Assembly (NCBI GenBank): GCA_034189035.1
Contig: JAXHVA010000004.1
Span: 1-64,000, forward strand
Reading direction: 5' to 3'
DNA length: 64,000 nt
From: JAUXFK01 sp034189035
GTDB taxonomy: Bacteria > Desulfobacterota > UBA8473
Shown: positions 53,318-62,628 of the stretch, piece after piece
Layout of the letters: each line of letters starts with the position of its first letter
Position numbering within the stretch: the stretch's first letter is position 1
Position numbers and translations under genes: made by a program
The notes under the pieces: model-generated
Databases searched by the model: none
The model's input: only the letters and a program-made list of their open reading frames with translations
What the model was told of the DNA's origin: nothing

Positions 53318-55819
53318 ATGCCAGATGAACTTAAAATTGTTGTTTTAAGCGCTTTGATTCATGATATCGGTAAATTTGCCCAAAGAGCAAAGCGACCCTA
53401 TACAAAGTCTATGGAAGGTGTATATTTGAGAAATTACAAGGGTAAACCTGGACATTGGCATACTGTTTACTCGGATTATTTTCTGGAAAATGATCTGCCT
53501 TTACTTGAAGAATTTGAAAAATCTCGTTCCTTAATAGCTAGAACTGCGTCAGCGCATCATAAACCAGACACGGAAAACCTTATGGAAATGTGTGTTGCAA
53601 TAGCAGATAGATTAAGTTCGGGTTCTGACAGAATTGAAATGCGAGATAATGAAAGCAAAACAGGGTTCAGAGAAAGCCGGCTGGTCCCAGTGTTCGATGA
53701 GGTTGAACTTGTCAAACATACATTCGATTCTCCCGGAAATTTTTATTATAACCTTGCCCCTCTGGATACATCAAGCTCTCAAGTTTTCCCGAAACGTGGG
53801 AAGCCGGAAGGTGAAGCTGAGGAATACATCCCCTTATACAAATTGTTTTCGGAGGAACTTGCATGTCTAAAAGTTGACTCTGGTTTCCGGTTTTATTTTG
53901 AAAGCCTTGTCTCTTTGATGGAGAAGTACACATGGGCTATTCCTTCCTCTTCTTACAAAACCCTGTCGGATATTTCACTTTTTGATCATAGTTTTAGTAC
54001 TGCTGGAATTGCACAGGCATTGTATATGTATCATACATCTTCAACTAAAATGCCAACATGGCAGGATAATGAAAAGAAATTTATTCTTCTGGGCGGTGAT
54101 CTTTCAGGGATACAGAAATACATATTTGGAATAAGCAACAGCAGCGGACGTGGTGTTTCAAAAATATTTCGCGCAAGGTCTTTTTTTCTTCAGGCTATCT
54201 CCCGTTCCATTATCTTGAAAATCCAAAAAAGGATCGGCCTTTTTTCAGTATGCCGTCTTGTGGATTCTGGAGGCAAGTTTATTCTTCTCCTTCCAAACAT
54301 ACCGGGTGTAGTGAATGAATTAGATAAGCTAGATAAGGAAATCCAGGGATGGTTCCTTACCAAATTTAAGGGTCTGCTCACTATGACACTTTGTTGGTCA
54401 ACACTTCTTACCCAACAGGATTTTCAATTGGCTAATTTTCAAAAAAAATTTGACGAGATCAATGAGGTTATTGACTCTGCAAAACTCCGCAAGATGAAAA
54501 ACGTTTTGGCACAACACGGCCCGGTAATCCACAGCGGTTATAATGATTTTGAAGGGGGTAACTGTTCATTATGTGAAATAAATGCCGCAGATGATGTTTC
54601 CTCTGCCAAGTATGAACAAATAGAAGGAGCCACCGTTTCCATATGTAGGGATTGCTGTGATCATATATTATATATTGGAACCAGGCTGCCAAAATCCAAT
54701 TATCTGATCTATTCCGGACATGGCAAAATTCCATTATTTGGGGATATTTTTCTTTCGCTATCAAAAGAACTTCCAAAAGATATAAAAGAAATTTTTCACA
54801 TAGAAACAATGGCCGATGACGCAAGTTTCAGCAAGGCGAGAATCGCAAAGCATCTGCCGGAAATAACAAAAGACGAATTGGCGGATGAGAACTGGTTGCA
54901 GCTGTTTGATAAAGAGGATGGTTTTCGTGAATTGATAAATAGTTTTAATGAGGACTCTGGGGGATTTGCCCCCAAGACTTTTAGCATGATCGCACTAAAA
55001 TCAAAGAAACAGCTTAAAAACGGAAGTCTTACCGGACGCCCATTGTTGGCTTTTCTTAAAGCGGATGTAGATAATCTAGGCCTTATTTTCAGCCTTGGCC
55101 TTGGCGACAAATTATCCGTAGCAAGACTGGCATCACTTTCCAGGTTAATGAATATCTTCTTTTCTGAATTCCTTGTTCAACTCTTAAAAAAAGAATTTCC
55201 GGATATTTATGTTGTGTTCTCAGGGGGTGATGACCTTTTTCTTATTGGTCCTTGGCGGCAGACAGTTTTATTTGCAATCACGCTGCGAAAAAAATTGACT
55301 GAATTCTGTGCCAACAATAGTGATATCACTCTTTCGTGCGGGACACTTATAACCAAACCCAGATTGCCAGTAAGGACGGCTGTTGAAATAACAGAGGAAC
55401 AGCTTGATTTAGCAAAAAAATACAATGGGGAAGGCCGAAAAAAGGATTCCATTGTTTTTCTAGGAGAAACTCTTTCATGGGCTGAGCTTGAGTCTTTGAT
55501 GGAGACGGGAAAGTTGTTTGATAAAGCCCTGGAGGATAAGGCAAGGACAAACTTTACAACCGCCTTTCTTTACAGGCTTTTGACCTATAACAAAATGTAT
55601 AGAAAATTTGTCTTTGAGGGTCAGTTAAAATCTGGCATATACCTCTCACAGGCATATTATGATATAGCGCGTAATATCCGCAATGACAAATATAATAATC
55701 AAAAGGAGCTGGAAATGCTGTATAGGATTTTTTCTGTCGGTTCAAAGAATCGGAGCGAACTGGATATGCTTCATATCCCTCTTTTTTATGCATTAAATTT
55801 AAACAGAGATTCCAAATAG
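53318..55819 (+). CDS. cas10: Cas10/Csm1, type III-A CRISPR large subunit
   Basis: Cas10 is the scaffold of the Csm complex; on target RNA it may cut DNA (HD domain) and make cyclic oligoadenylates (Palm domain). The 833-residue protein has the HD motif H15-D16 in LIHDIGKF and a second histidine pair in SAHHKPDTENL, a zinc-ribbon-like stretch NCSLCE...CRDCCD near residues 415-445, and an intact cyclase motif SGGDDLF (about 635-641). All are intact, so second-messenger signalling is expected. It begins the operon cas10-csm2-csm3-csm4-csm5-csm6-like. Confidence 0.96.
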   Translation: MPDELKIVVLSALIHDIGKFAQRAKRPYTKSMEGVYLRNYKGKPGHWHTVYSDYFLENDLPLLEEFEKSRSLIARTASAHHKPDTENLMEMCVAIADRLSSGSDRIEMRDNESKTGFRESRLVPVFDEVELVKHTFDSPGNFYYNLAPLDTSSSQVFPKRGKPEGEAEEYIPLYKLFSEELACLKVDSGFRFYFESLVSLMEKYTWAIPSSSYKTLSDISLFDHSFSTAGIAQALYMYHTSSTKMPTWQDNEKKFILLGGDLSGIQKYIFGISNSSGRGVSKIFRARSFFLQAISRSIILKIQKRIGLFSVCRLVDSGGKFILLLPNIPGVVNELDKLDKEIQGWFLTKFKGLLTMTLCWSTLLTQQDFQLANFQKKFDEINEVIDSAKLRKMKNVLAQHGPVIHSGYNDFEGGNCSLCEINAADDVSSAKYEQIEGATVSICRDCCDHILYIGTRLPKSNYLIYSGHGKIPLFGDIFLSLSKELPKDIKEIFHIETMADDASFSKARIAKHLPEITKDELADENWLQLFDKEDGFRELINSFNEDSGGFAPKTFSMIALKSKKQLKNGSLTGRPLLAFLKADVDNLGLIFSLGLGDKLSVARLASLSRLMNIFFSEFLVQLLKKEFPDIYVVFSGGDDLFLIGPWRQTVLFAITLRKKLTEFCANNSDITLSCGTLITKPRLPVRTAVEITEEQLDLAKKYNGEGRKKDSIVFLGETLSWAELESLMETGKLFDKALEDKARTNFTTAFLYRLLTYNKMYRKFVFEGQLKSGIYLSQAYYDIARNIRNDKYNNQKELEMLYRIFSVGSKNRSELDMLHIPLFYALNLNRDSK

Positions 55820-55833
55820 GAAAGGAGTAGCTC

Positions 55834-56250
55834 ATGGAGTATTTTGATGAAGCAGGAATTATTAGGGCGGATTTGCTTGACAAGGATGCCTATGAGCAGG
55901 CAAATCGTTTTGTAGTACGATTTAATAAAAAACATAACAAGAATGAAGTTGACACTAGAAAATCATTGTCATATGCGCAATTAAGAAAATTTTTCAATGA
56001 GTTCAGACAGCTTGAAAAGAAAGTCAATACTGAGGGTTTTAATAAGGTTAAACCTCTTATCAAGATGGTCAAGTCAAAGGCCTCTTATGCCGCTAATCCT
56101 AATAACCCAAAAATTCCTATACAATTCAAGGAATTTCTCATTGACAATGTTAACAGAATAAACGAGGAAAAGGATTTTGAAGCCTTTATGCTTCATTTTG
56201 AGGCAGTAGTTGGGTTTTTCTATGGCATAGAAGGGATTAAGAATAACTAA
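55834..56250 (+). CDS. csm2: Csm2, type III-A small subunit
   Basis: A 138-residue helical protein with FVVRFNKKHNKNEVDTRKSL, YAQLRKFFNEFRQLEKKV and PIQFKEFLIDNVNRI, the usual Csm2 pattern. It lines the belly of the Csm complex along the crRNA-target duplex. AGGAGTAG lies upstream of the ATG. It starts 15 bases after cas10 and 13 before csm3. Confidence 0.9.
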   Translation: MEYFDEAGIIRADLLDKDAYEQANRFVVRFNKKHNKNEVDTRKSLSYAQLRKFFNEFRQLEKKVNTEGFNKVKPLIKMVKSKASYAANPNNPKIPIQFKEFLIDNVNRINEEKDFEAFMLHFEAVVGFFYGIEGIKNN

Positions 56251-56262
56251 GGAGGGAGGAAT

Positions 56263-56970
56263 ATGAGACTCGAAAAAATCAGAACAATAAGCGGACGAAT
56301 ACATATTTTAACCGGTCTTCATATTGGTGCTTCGAATGAGAATATCGCAATCGGTGGGCTTGATAATCCCATTATTAAAGACCCCCTTCCCGGAAGCAAT
56401 GCCCCCTACATACCAGGATCGTCTTTAAAAGGGAAACTGCGTTCATTAGTAGAAATTAAAGAAGGTCGTTTTGTAAAAGATGGAAAAGACAAAGGCAAAC
56501 CCTGCAATTGTGGGGAAAAGGAATGTCCTGTTTGTGTTGTATTTGGTACTTCAGCCGCAAACCGGCCTGAAGATTTAGGACCTACGCGTATTGTTGTAAG
56601 AGACGCGCACCTCTCAAATCATACTGATAATGCAAATTTACATTCATGGAAAAGTAGATTTGAGGCAGGCGATCTCCCAATGGAAATCAAGTATGAAAAT
56701 GCCATTAATCGGATCAATGGCATTGCGAACCCTCGGCCCCTGGAACGGGTGCCGGGTGGGGTGGACTTTGATTTCAATATTTCATTTAAAGTCTTTGAAA
56801 ATGACAATTGCAATTATTTTAATACTGTTTTAAAGGCAATGAAACTTTTAGAGTTGGATGCATTAGGTGGGGCAGGTTCCCGCGGATGTGGTCAGATAAA
56901 ATTTATTGATGTCTCCATCGATGGCGAAAAGCAAAATATTGATTTTCTTGATTCAGTGAATATTGATTAG
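56263..56970 (+). CDS. csm3: Csm3, crRNA backbone RNase subunit
   Basis: Csm3 forms the backbone filament and cuts target RNA every six bases. The 235-residue RAMP has the ferredoxin-like start ISGRIHILTGLHIGAS, the catalytic-site region GGLDNPIIKDP with D34 (equivalent to the known catalytic Csm3 aspartate), the GSSLKGKLRS glycine loop, and a CNCGEKECPVC zinc site. All hallmarks are present, so target RNA cleavage should work. Confidence 0.95.
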   Translation: MRLEKIRTISGRIHILTGLHIGASNENIAIGGLDNPIIKDPLPGSNAPYIPGSSLKGKLRSLVEIKEGRFVKDGKDKGKPCNCGEKECPVCVVFGTSAANRPEDLGPTRIVVRDAHLSNHTDNANLHSWKSRFEAGDLPMEIKYENAINRINGIANPRPLERVPGGVDFDFNISFKVFENDNCNYFNTVLKAMKLLELDALGGAGSRGCGQIKFIDVSIDGEKQNIDFLDSVNID

Positions 56971-56985
56971 GCTTGGAGGGGCAAA

Positions 56986-58047
56986 ATGCTTTATAGATAT
57001 AAGATCAGACCTATGTCGCCTGTCATGACACCCTTTATGTCTGATACGTTTTTTGGGCATTTCTGCTGGGCAGTCCTTTATGAAAAGGGGGCGGTGTATC
57101 TTGATGACTTTTTATCCATCTTCGGCGCCGGGCATAAAGCGCCGGTTCTGTTTTCATCAGCGTTTGTCTCTGGATATCTTCCGAAACCTGTTCTTCCTCC
57201 ACCTAAAAGAGACGAAATAAGAGAGTTTGTAAAATCTTATTTTGTTGAAAAGCCCTATGCCGGTATTAGAAGTATGTCGGATAAAGGAAAGCGTTTTGAT
57301 GGGATGACAAAAATTAAAACATGGAATAACCTCAAACTGATTTCTATTGAGGATTGGCTCAGCTTAAAGGACGATTATTGTGAGACCCATCTGCTTGAGA
57401 TTTTCTATAAAAGACTTCAAGCAGATGTAGATAGTGAAAAACCAATTTTCGAGACTGAGATTGCTGCATCCACCACCATCAGCAGGCTCAGTGGAACTGT
57501 ACCGGAAGAAGGTGGTGGACTTTTTCAGAGAGAAAAGACATGGTATCATAAGGATATGGAACTTGATCTATACGTGGAAATAAACCAAGAAGAAATTGTT
57601 CCTTTAGTGAAATGGTTTCTGTGTGACTATCTTCCATTGTATGGTTTCGGAAAGGACAAATCTGTTGGCATGAGGTGCATTGAGGTCGAACAGGATAATC
57701 TTTTTAGTCAAGAACAGTTTTCCGTCAATAATCCCAACTCGAGTGTTACTTTATCACTGGCTGCTTTTGACGGGATGGCAAAGTATAAATCATTTTACAG
57801 GCTTATGACTAAATTTGGGAAACTGGGAGGAAACTATGCTTATTCGAGTCCAACAGGTGGAGGTACAAAACCATATAAAAAACCAATTTTAATGATTGAA
57901 CCTGGTGGTGTGTTTTTTACAAATGAGGATCTGAGTGCAAAGCCACTGCTTGATGAAGTACATTCGGACCCAAGCATCAGACAGTGCGGTATTCCGGTAA
58001 TGTTACCTCTTAGAATAAGGGAGGATAGATTAGATGGAACAGCTTAA
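56986..58047 (+). CDS. csm4: Csm4, crRNA 5'-handle-binding subunit
   Basis: The 353-residue RAMP protein caps the complex beside Cas10 and holds the crRNA 5' handle. It starts MLYRYKIRPMSPVMTPFMSD, with the Csm4-type SDTFFGHFCWAVLYEKG, VSGYLPKPVLPPPK and a late GYGFGKDKSVG-like LYGFGKDKSVGMR glycine loop. Its end overlaps csm5 by 14 bases. Confidence 0.93.
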   Translation: MLYRYKIRPMSPVMTPFMSDTFFGHFCWAVLYEKGAVYLDDFLSIFGAGHKAPVLFSSAFVSGYLPKPVLPPPKRDEIREFVKSYFVEKPYAGIRSMSDKGKRFDGMTKIKTWNNLKLISIEDWLSLKDDYCETHLLEIFYKRLQADVDSEKPIFETEIAASTTISRLSGTVPEEGGGLFQREKTWYHKDMELDLYVEINQEEIVPLVKWFLCDYLPLYGFGKDKSVGMRCIEVEQDNLFSQEQFSVNNPNSSVTLSLAAFDGMAKYKSFYRLMTKFGKLGGNYAYSSPTGGGTKPYKKPILMIEPGGVFFTNEDLSAKPLLDEVHSDPSIRQCGIPVMLPLRIREDRLDGTA

Positions 58048-59485
58048 ATCGTGCAGAGTCAACCTCAATATTCTGTCTCCGGTTCATATAGGTTCAGGCC
58101 AGGAGTTAGATCCCTTTTTATACATGATAAGAGATGAAAAGTTGCTCTTAATTGATTTGCTTCAATGGATGGAAGGTTATGATGATAAGGAATCTCTACA
58201 TGAAAAAATGGACTCAGATAATTTCGTTGCCCTACGAGCTTTTATTGCTGATAATTTTAATAATGAAAATGCAGTGATCAATACCATTCCTGTGGAGAGC
58301 CATGAAGTAGTTGAAGCATACCGAAAAGCTATTCAGGAAACATCCTCTCATAAACAAGCGCTGATCAATTTTATGACCAGGAATGAAATTACTAGTATCC
58401 CTTATATTCCGGGTAGTTCAATAAAAGGAGCGATACGTACTGCAATTGCCAATCGATTTGTGGAGATAGCAAAAGTCTCTTCAAAAAATAGCAAAAAGCA
58501 GTATAAACCACATTACGAACCGGATTACAATGAAAAAATATTCGGCAACCCTACCAATGATCCAATGAAAAACCTCAAGATATCAGATGTGTCACTGGAT
58601 ATTTTTGGCACCGTTATTTATGAAGCAAGGGAACATACCACTAGAGACAAAAACACCCCTAAAAATGCATATGAAGCTGCTGTTAGTTTGTGTCATATCA
58701 ACGAAGATGTCATCTATCCGCTACATTTTTCGCACAAACCATTTATTCTGCACGGAGAGACCATAGATCTAAAATTCATAGTTGATTCATTGTACCAGTT
58801 TTATGTTCCAAAATTTAAGAAAGAGTATTCGAAATTTTTTAGCAACTCTCGTCACAAAGATATTCAAAGGTCTATTGCCAAGATGAACTCCAAGATAATT
58901 CAATTAAAAACCAATGAAGCTCTGATCAGAATTGGACATTTTTCTCATGTGGAATGTGTAACTCTGGATGAAGTACGAAGACCAATAACAAGAAAAGGGA
59001 AAGATGGTAAACAGCTACCTTGGGGCACTACACGTACACTTGCAAATGGAATTTATCCTTTTGGCTGGGCCAAACTGGAATTTTTAGATTTAGAACAACA
59101 ACCAAGGGCTGAGAATGAATGGCCTTTTACCATTGAAGAGATTGAAAGGCTTGTTATAGACAGAGAAGCATTGATTAAGAATGAAAAGGCATTTGCTGAA
59201 GCAGCAGCTCGAAGCACTAAAGCAGAAGAAAAACGGAAAAAGGAACTTGAAGCAATGTCTCCCGAGGAAAGAGCTATTGAGGAAATTAAAGATCCGTCTA
59301 CTTCCCCGAACAGGATCTTTGAAATATATAATGAGTTGGATAAATGTTCTGAAGAGGGAAAAAAGAGAATTGCGCTGGCATTGAAAGACTATTGGCAACT
59401 ACATAATAATTGGCAGAAAAAAGATTGCTCCAAAAAACAACAGATTAAGGTTCAGAATATGAAAGAGATACTCGGAGAAAAGTAG
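58034..59485 (+). CDS. csm5: Csm5, crRNA 3'-end subunit
   Basis: Csm5 caps the crRNA 3' end and recruits maturation nucleases. The 483-residue protein begins CRVNLNILSPVHIGSGQELD and has YIPGSSIKGAIRTAIANRF, a glycine loop, and GRKGKD-like GKDGKQLPWGTTRTLAN later. The last 100 residues are unusually charged (AEEKRKKELEAMSPEERAIE), probably a helical extension; this makes it longer than many Csm5 proteins. Confidence 0.93.
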   Translation: MEQLKSCRVNLNILSPVHIGSGQELDPFLYMIRDEKLLLIDLLQWMEGYDDKESLHEKMDSDNFVALRAFIADNFNNENAVINTIPVESHEVVEAYRKAIQETSSHKQALINFMTRNEITSIPYIPGSSIKGAIRTAIANRFVEIAKVSSKNSKKQYKPHYEPDYNEKIFGNPTNDPMKNLKISDVSLDIFGTVIYEAREHTTRDKNTPKNAYEAAVSLCHINEDVIYPLHFSHKPFILHGETIDLKFIVDSLYQFYVPKFKKEYSKFFSNSRHKDIQRSIAKMNSKIIQLKTNEALIRIGHFSHVECVTLDEVRRPITRKGKDGKQLPWGTTRTLANGIYPFGWAKLEFLDLEQQPRAENEWPFTIEEIERLVIDREALIKNEKAFAEAAARSTKAEEKRKKELEAMSPEERAIEEIKDPSTSPNRIFEIYNELDKCSEEGKKRIALALKDYWQLHNNWQKKDCSKKQQIKVQNMKEILGEK

Positions 59486-59504
59486 ACTGAAAAGGGATGG
59501 GATT

Positions 59505-60797
59505 ATGAACATACTTAAAGATAGACAGCAAAATACTATTATGTCAATGGAAAAGCCCAAAGCTATTCTTATCTCCCTGGGCGGAACTCCAGCCCCTTTG
59601 ATCTTTAGCCTCAATCACCAAAAACCGGATTATATTTGTTTTTTTGTCTCCGAAGAAAGCAGAGCAAGTATTGATCAGGATATTTTGCCTAATTTGAGTT
59701 TTAGATTTCTCAATCATGACTGGATTGTCACTCCCTCGGCGGAAAGTCTATCGGAGTGTTACCAGTCCATCACACGGGACTTACCACGGATATTGAATAA
59801 ATGGAATGTCGACCCAAAGGAATTAGCTGTTGATTACACCGGTGGGACCAAAACCATGTCAGTTGCCCTGTCTTTGGCAACTGTTGAAAATACTACCCAA
59901 TATAGCTACGTAGGTGGAACTGACAGGTCCAAACAGGGTGTTGGCGTCGTTTTAAATGGGAATGAGAGGATGTGGTATCAGGAGAATCCCTGGGATGAAA
60001 TGGCAGTACTGGAAAGCAAAGAAGCATCAGCCCTATTCAATCGGGCGAGATATGCTTCTGCTGTTGAAATCTTTTCTCGTATTTCCCAGAAGGTAAGTGA
60101 AGAAAATAGGCCTGTTTTTAAGGCGTTAATGGTATTTTCCGAAGGATACAATCTGTGGGATAATTTTCAGCACAGGCAGGCAAAAGATAAGTTATATAGC
60201 TGCCGTGATGTGCTTTTTTCTTATGCGTGTGGAAGCGATAAGGAAAATATCCATTCCCTGGCTGACAGCATGAAATCCAATCTTCAGTTTCTAGACCAAA
60301 TAAATAGGAATACTGAGAAGAAGGGACTTTTGCTTTGTTACGATTTGATTGCCAACGCAAAAAGGCGGGCCGAGTTGGAACATAAATACGATGATGCAAT
60401 GGCCAGACTCTACCGAGCATTGGAAGCTTTGGCCCAACATCAGTTGAATTCAAAGCATGGGATAAACACTTCTCACGTAGATCAAAACAGATTACCTGCT
60501 TTCTTAAAGGAAGAATATAAAAGGAAATATTTTGATAGCCGTGAAAATAAAATGAAACTCGCGCTATATGCTTCCTATCAATTGCTTAAAGAATTAAATG
60601 ACGAATTAGGGCATATATTTTTTGGGCAGTATGATGCCAACATAAAGCCCATTCTTGATTTGCGAAACAGTTCCCTGCTTGCCCATGGGTTCACATCAAT
60701 TAAGAAAAATACTTACGAGAAAATGTATAAATACTTTATTGATTTCGTTGGAATTAAACAGGAAGATATACCTGGATACCCTGTTTTGAATCTTTAG
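59505..60797 (+). CDS. CARF-HEPN effector of the TIGR02710 family (Csm6-like)
   Basis: The 430-residue protein has an N-terminal CARF domain (KAILISLGGTPAPLIFSL, then the signature VDYTGGTKTMSVAL near residue 110) that should bind cyclic oligoadenylate from Cas10. The C-terminal helical half ends in a HEPN-type RNase motif RNSSLLAHG (R about 387 with H six residues on). So this is a candidate RNA-degrading effector, intact. A shorter start at 59541 is possible; the conserved region begins after both. It closes the csm operon. Confidence 0.88.
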   Translation: MNILKDRQQNTIMSMEKPKAILISLGGTPAPLIFSLNHQKPDYICFFVSEESRASIDQDILPNLSFRFLNHDWIVTPSAESLSECYQSITRDLPRILNKWNVDPKELAVDYTGGTKTMSVALSLATVENTTQYSYVGGTDRSKQGVGVVLNGNERMWYQENPWDEMAVLESKEASALFNRARYASAVEIFSRISQKVSEENRPVFKALMVFSEGYNLWDNFQHRQAKDKLYSCRDVLFSYACGSDKENIHSLADSMKSNLQFLDQINRNTEKKGLLLCYDLIANAKRRAELEHKYDDAMARLYRALEALAQHQLNSKHGINTSHVDQNRLPAFLKEEYKRKYFDSRENKMKLALYASYQLLKELNDELGHIFFGQYDANIKPILDLRNSSLLAHGFTSIKKNTYEKMYKYFIDFVGIKQEDIPGYPVLNL

Positions 60798-60885
60798 AAA
60801 CGGATTGTTTTCCGGCTAGGAAATATGTCCAGTAGGGTTCTATCCTTTATGCTGTGATGAAAGGGTTTGCAGGAGGTTAATGCCT

Positions 60886-60902
60886 CCTCTTAAGCTAAGA
60901 GG
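60886..60902. repeat. Palindrome upstream of the DUF559 gene
   Basis: CCTCTTAAGCTAAGAGG, an imperfect palindrome with the same core as the two palindromes downstream of the gene. Confidence 0.55.
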
Positions 60903-60917
60903 GGCCCAGGTGGGGCT

Positions 60918-61295
60918 ATGAGTTTCATCCGTAATCACCCAGAACTGAAGGAAAGAAGGTGTGAGCTGCGACGTAATCAGACAGAGGCTGAAAAGCTTCT
61001 TTGGGGCTATTTGCGGAAAAAACAGTTTAAGAATTTGAAGTTTTTCAGACAGTACAGTGTGGGTGTATATATTCTCGATTTTTATTGTCCAAAGTTAAAA
61101 CTCGGCGTTGAATTGGATGGAGGACAACATGCAGACGAAAAAATCCGCGAATATGAAATGGCCTGCTCTGAGTATCTCAGGACGCAGGGGATTGAAGTAA
61201 TACGATTCTGGAATCAGGAGGTTATGAAAAATATTGAAGGGGTGTTATGTAAGATAGGGGAAAAGATAACCCCTCCCAACCTCCCATTAGCTTAA
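60918..61295 (+). CDS. DUF559 domain protein, Vsr/PD-(D/E)xK-like endonuclease fold
   Basis: The 125-residue protein has the DUF559 pattern: RRNQTEAEKLLWGYLRKKQ, FRQYSVGVYILDFYCPKLKL, GVELDGGQHADEKI with the D...ExD metal-site residues, and VIRFWNQEV. These proteins resemble very-short-patch-repair nucleases; their role is unknown. Palindromic repeats flank it on both sides, as with many genes of this family, suggesting it moves or persists as a small mobile unit. Confidence 0.85.
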   Translation: MSFIRNHPELKERRCELRRNQTEAEKLLWGYLRKKQFKNLKFFRQYSVGVYILDFYCPKLKLGVELDGGQHADEKIREYEMACSEYLRTQGIEVIRFWNQEVMKNIEGVLCKIGEKITPPNLPLA

Positions 61296-61344
61296 GGGAG
61301 GAGTTTGCTCATTGACTCAATTCCCCCTCTTAGACTAAGAGGGG
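61281..61344. repeat. Two palindromes downstream of the DUF559 gene
   Basis: CTCCC...GGGAG at 61281-61300 (partly within the gene's 3' end) and CCCCTCTTAGACTAAGAGG plus GG at 61324-61344. The second shares its core with the palindrome at 60886-60902. Confidence 0.55.
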
Positions 61345-61380
61345 CTAGGGGGAGTTAAATCAGCAGGGCCTGACGGAATA

Positions 61381-61755
61381 AAAAAAATCAACCATAAGCT
61401 CACTCCGCTGCAAGAGCAAGATGCGCGTACATCCCTCGGTGTTCGAAGGATAATGTCACCTCCTTCTCAACTCAAAGACATATGGAGCACTATCCCTCCG
61501 GATATCCTTTCACTCAGTAATTAACTCAAGCCTGTTCAGGACTGGCTTTCAAATCAGGCTAGAGATAATGACTGTGTCCTCATCCAGGGAGATTTCGGCG
61601 AATGTTATTTAATGGTAAATTTTGCCTTTGAGCGTGGACTGATACCGATCTACTCCACGACAAAGAGAGAAGCAAAAGAAGAGCATAATTCAGCTGGCTC
61701 GGTTCATCTGGTTCATCGGGTTGAACATGTGATATTCAGGAAGTATCGAGTGTGA
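61381..61755 (+). pseudogene. Csx20-type ring-nuclease candidate, broken by in-frame TAA
   Basis: One continuous frame reads HKLTPLQEQDARTSLGV, then DIWSTIPPDILSLSN, a TAA at 61522-61524, LKPVQDWLSNQARDNDCVLI, GDFGECYLMVNFAFERGLIP and the ending RVEHVIFRKYRV. This closely resembles Csx20, a small type III-associated protein proposed as a cyclic-oligoadenylate ring nuclease. The TAA falls where relatives usually have a tyrosine. There is no start codon in frame: the first residues seem lost next to the DUF559-associated palindrome. So this gene is likely dead. Confidence 0.75.
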
Positions 61756-61778
61756 TTATGCGTAACGTGTTCTTAAGC

Positions 61779-61925
61779 TATTGCCCATCCATAAATGGTC
61801 TTTTTGCCCAATATCTGCGTTATGCTCGAAAAATAATTCTCGAAATATCAAACATATGCCTGCGGTTATTTTTCTCGCATTCCTTGATCTTGAACAAAAA
61901 TCCTCATTTCTGGATGGACACTAAA
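61779..61925. repeat. Palindromic MITE-like element, copy B
   Basis: The left arm (TTGCCCATCCATAAATGG on) and the right arm (ending CATTTCTGGATGGACACTA) are inverted repeats over about 30 bases, and the middle contains further pairing (CGAAAAATAA with TTATTTTTCTCG). The right arm matches copy A at 16369-16522 at about 85%. Confidence 0.6.
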
Positions 61926-61967
61926 TAGCGGGCTAATTACTCCGTTTTTTAAAAAAGATCGATATTT

Positions 61968-62171
61968 ATGATTTCACCAGAAATACAAAAAACTCTCGTG
62001 GAATGTGTTCTAGAGTTTAATGTGAAGGCAGTGTGGATTTTTGGGTCTTTGCTTGAAGATGATTCTGTTGCGCATGATATTGATTTGGCCGTTGAGGGAG
62101 TTCCACAAGATCAGATGAAGAACAGGATGAAGCAACTCCGGCAAAAAGGAATACGCAAAAGACCATTTTAA
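61968..62171 (+). pseudogene. Truncated MNT-type nucleotidyltransferase
   Basis: The frame reads VLEFNVKAVWIFGSLLEDDS and DIDLAVEGVP, the GS...DxD core of a minimal nucleotidyltransferase, then stops. The rest of the domain is absent. In another frame just downstream (from 62152) the text KDHFKSVNKKLSEFNPAYLS looks like the tail of a different accessory protein. I take both as relics. Confidence 0.55.
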
Positions 62172-62295
62172 AAGCGTGAACAAGAAACTGAGTGAGTTCA
62201 ATCCAGCTTACCTGAGTAAAGAGTATCGCAGTGATGCAAGAGCAACACCAACCTTTCTTCGGCTTTTGTTATCCAGCAGCACAGTCATTTTTTGG

Positions 62296-62628
62296 TTATT
62301 CCTTAATATCATTATTTTGTCTTGCCCCGCCTGATTTTATCCGGTTGTCCACTTTATCTCTCTCAAACTTCCAGAGACAGCCCATTCGATGTGCAGGCAT
62401 ATTGTGATTGTTAATCCATCGATACACTGTGTCGTTACTTATCCCGAGGTATTGACATATATTATGATGCAATACGCCCAATTCGTATACGCCCCATGAA
62501 TATACCCGCAAAAGCCTTTTATCAAGCGCTTTTAACCGTATTAACCAGCATATAGACGTTAAACTAACCGTTTGATCTATCCGGTCCAAAACATTCATCA
62601 TCGAGGGGGCAGCACCACAACTATTCAA
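62296..62628 (-). CDS. Excisionase-type helix-turn-helix protein, possible relic
   Basis: The C-terminal 50 residues (ICQYLGISNDTVYRWINNHN, then MPAHRMGCLWKFERDKVDNR) are a MerR/Xis-like DNA-binding domain often found near accessory genes. The first 60 residues do not look like the family, so the real start may be internal, near LHHNICQ. Its role is unknown. Confidence 0.45.
   Translation of the reverse strand: MNSCGAAPSMMNVLDRIDQTVSLTSICWLIRLKALDKRLLRVYSWGVYELGVLHHNICQYLGISNDTVYRWINNHNMPAHRMGCLWKFERDKVDNRIKSGGARQNNDIKE

Noticed and set aside
49742..60880. CRISPR array near the cas genes
   Set aside because: I searched by eye for regularly spaced 25-40-base direct repeats around and inside the cas region and found none; only single palindromes and the paired repeats flanking the AbiEii-like genes.
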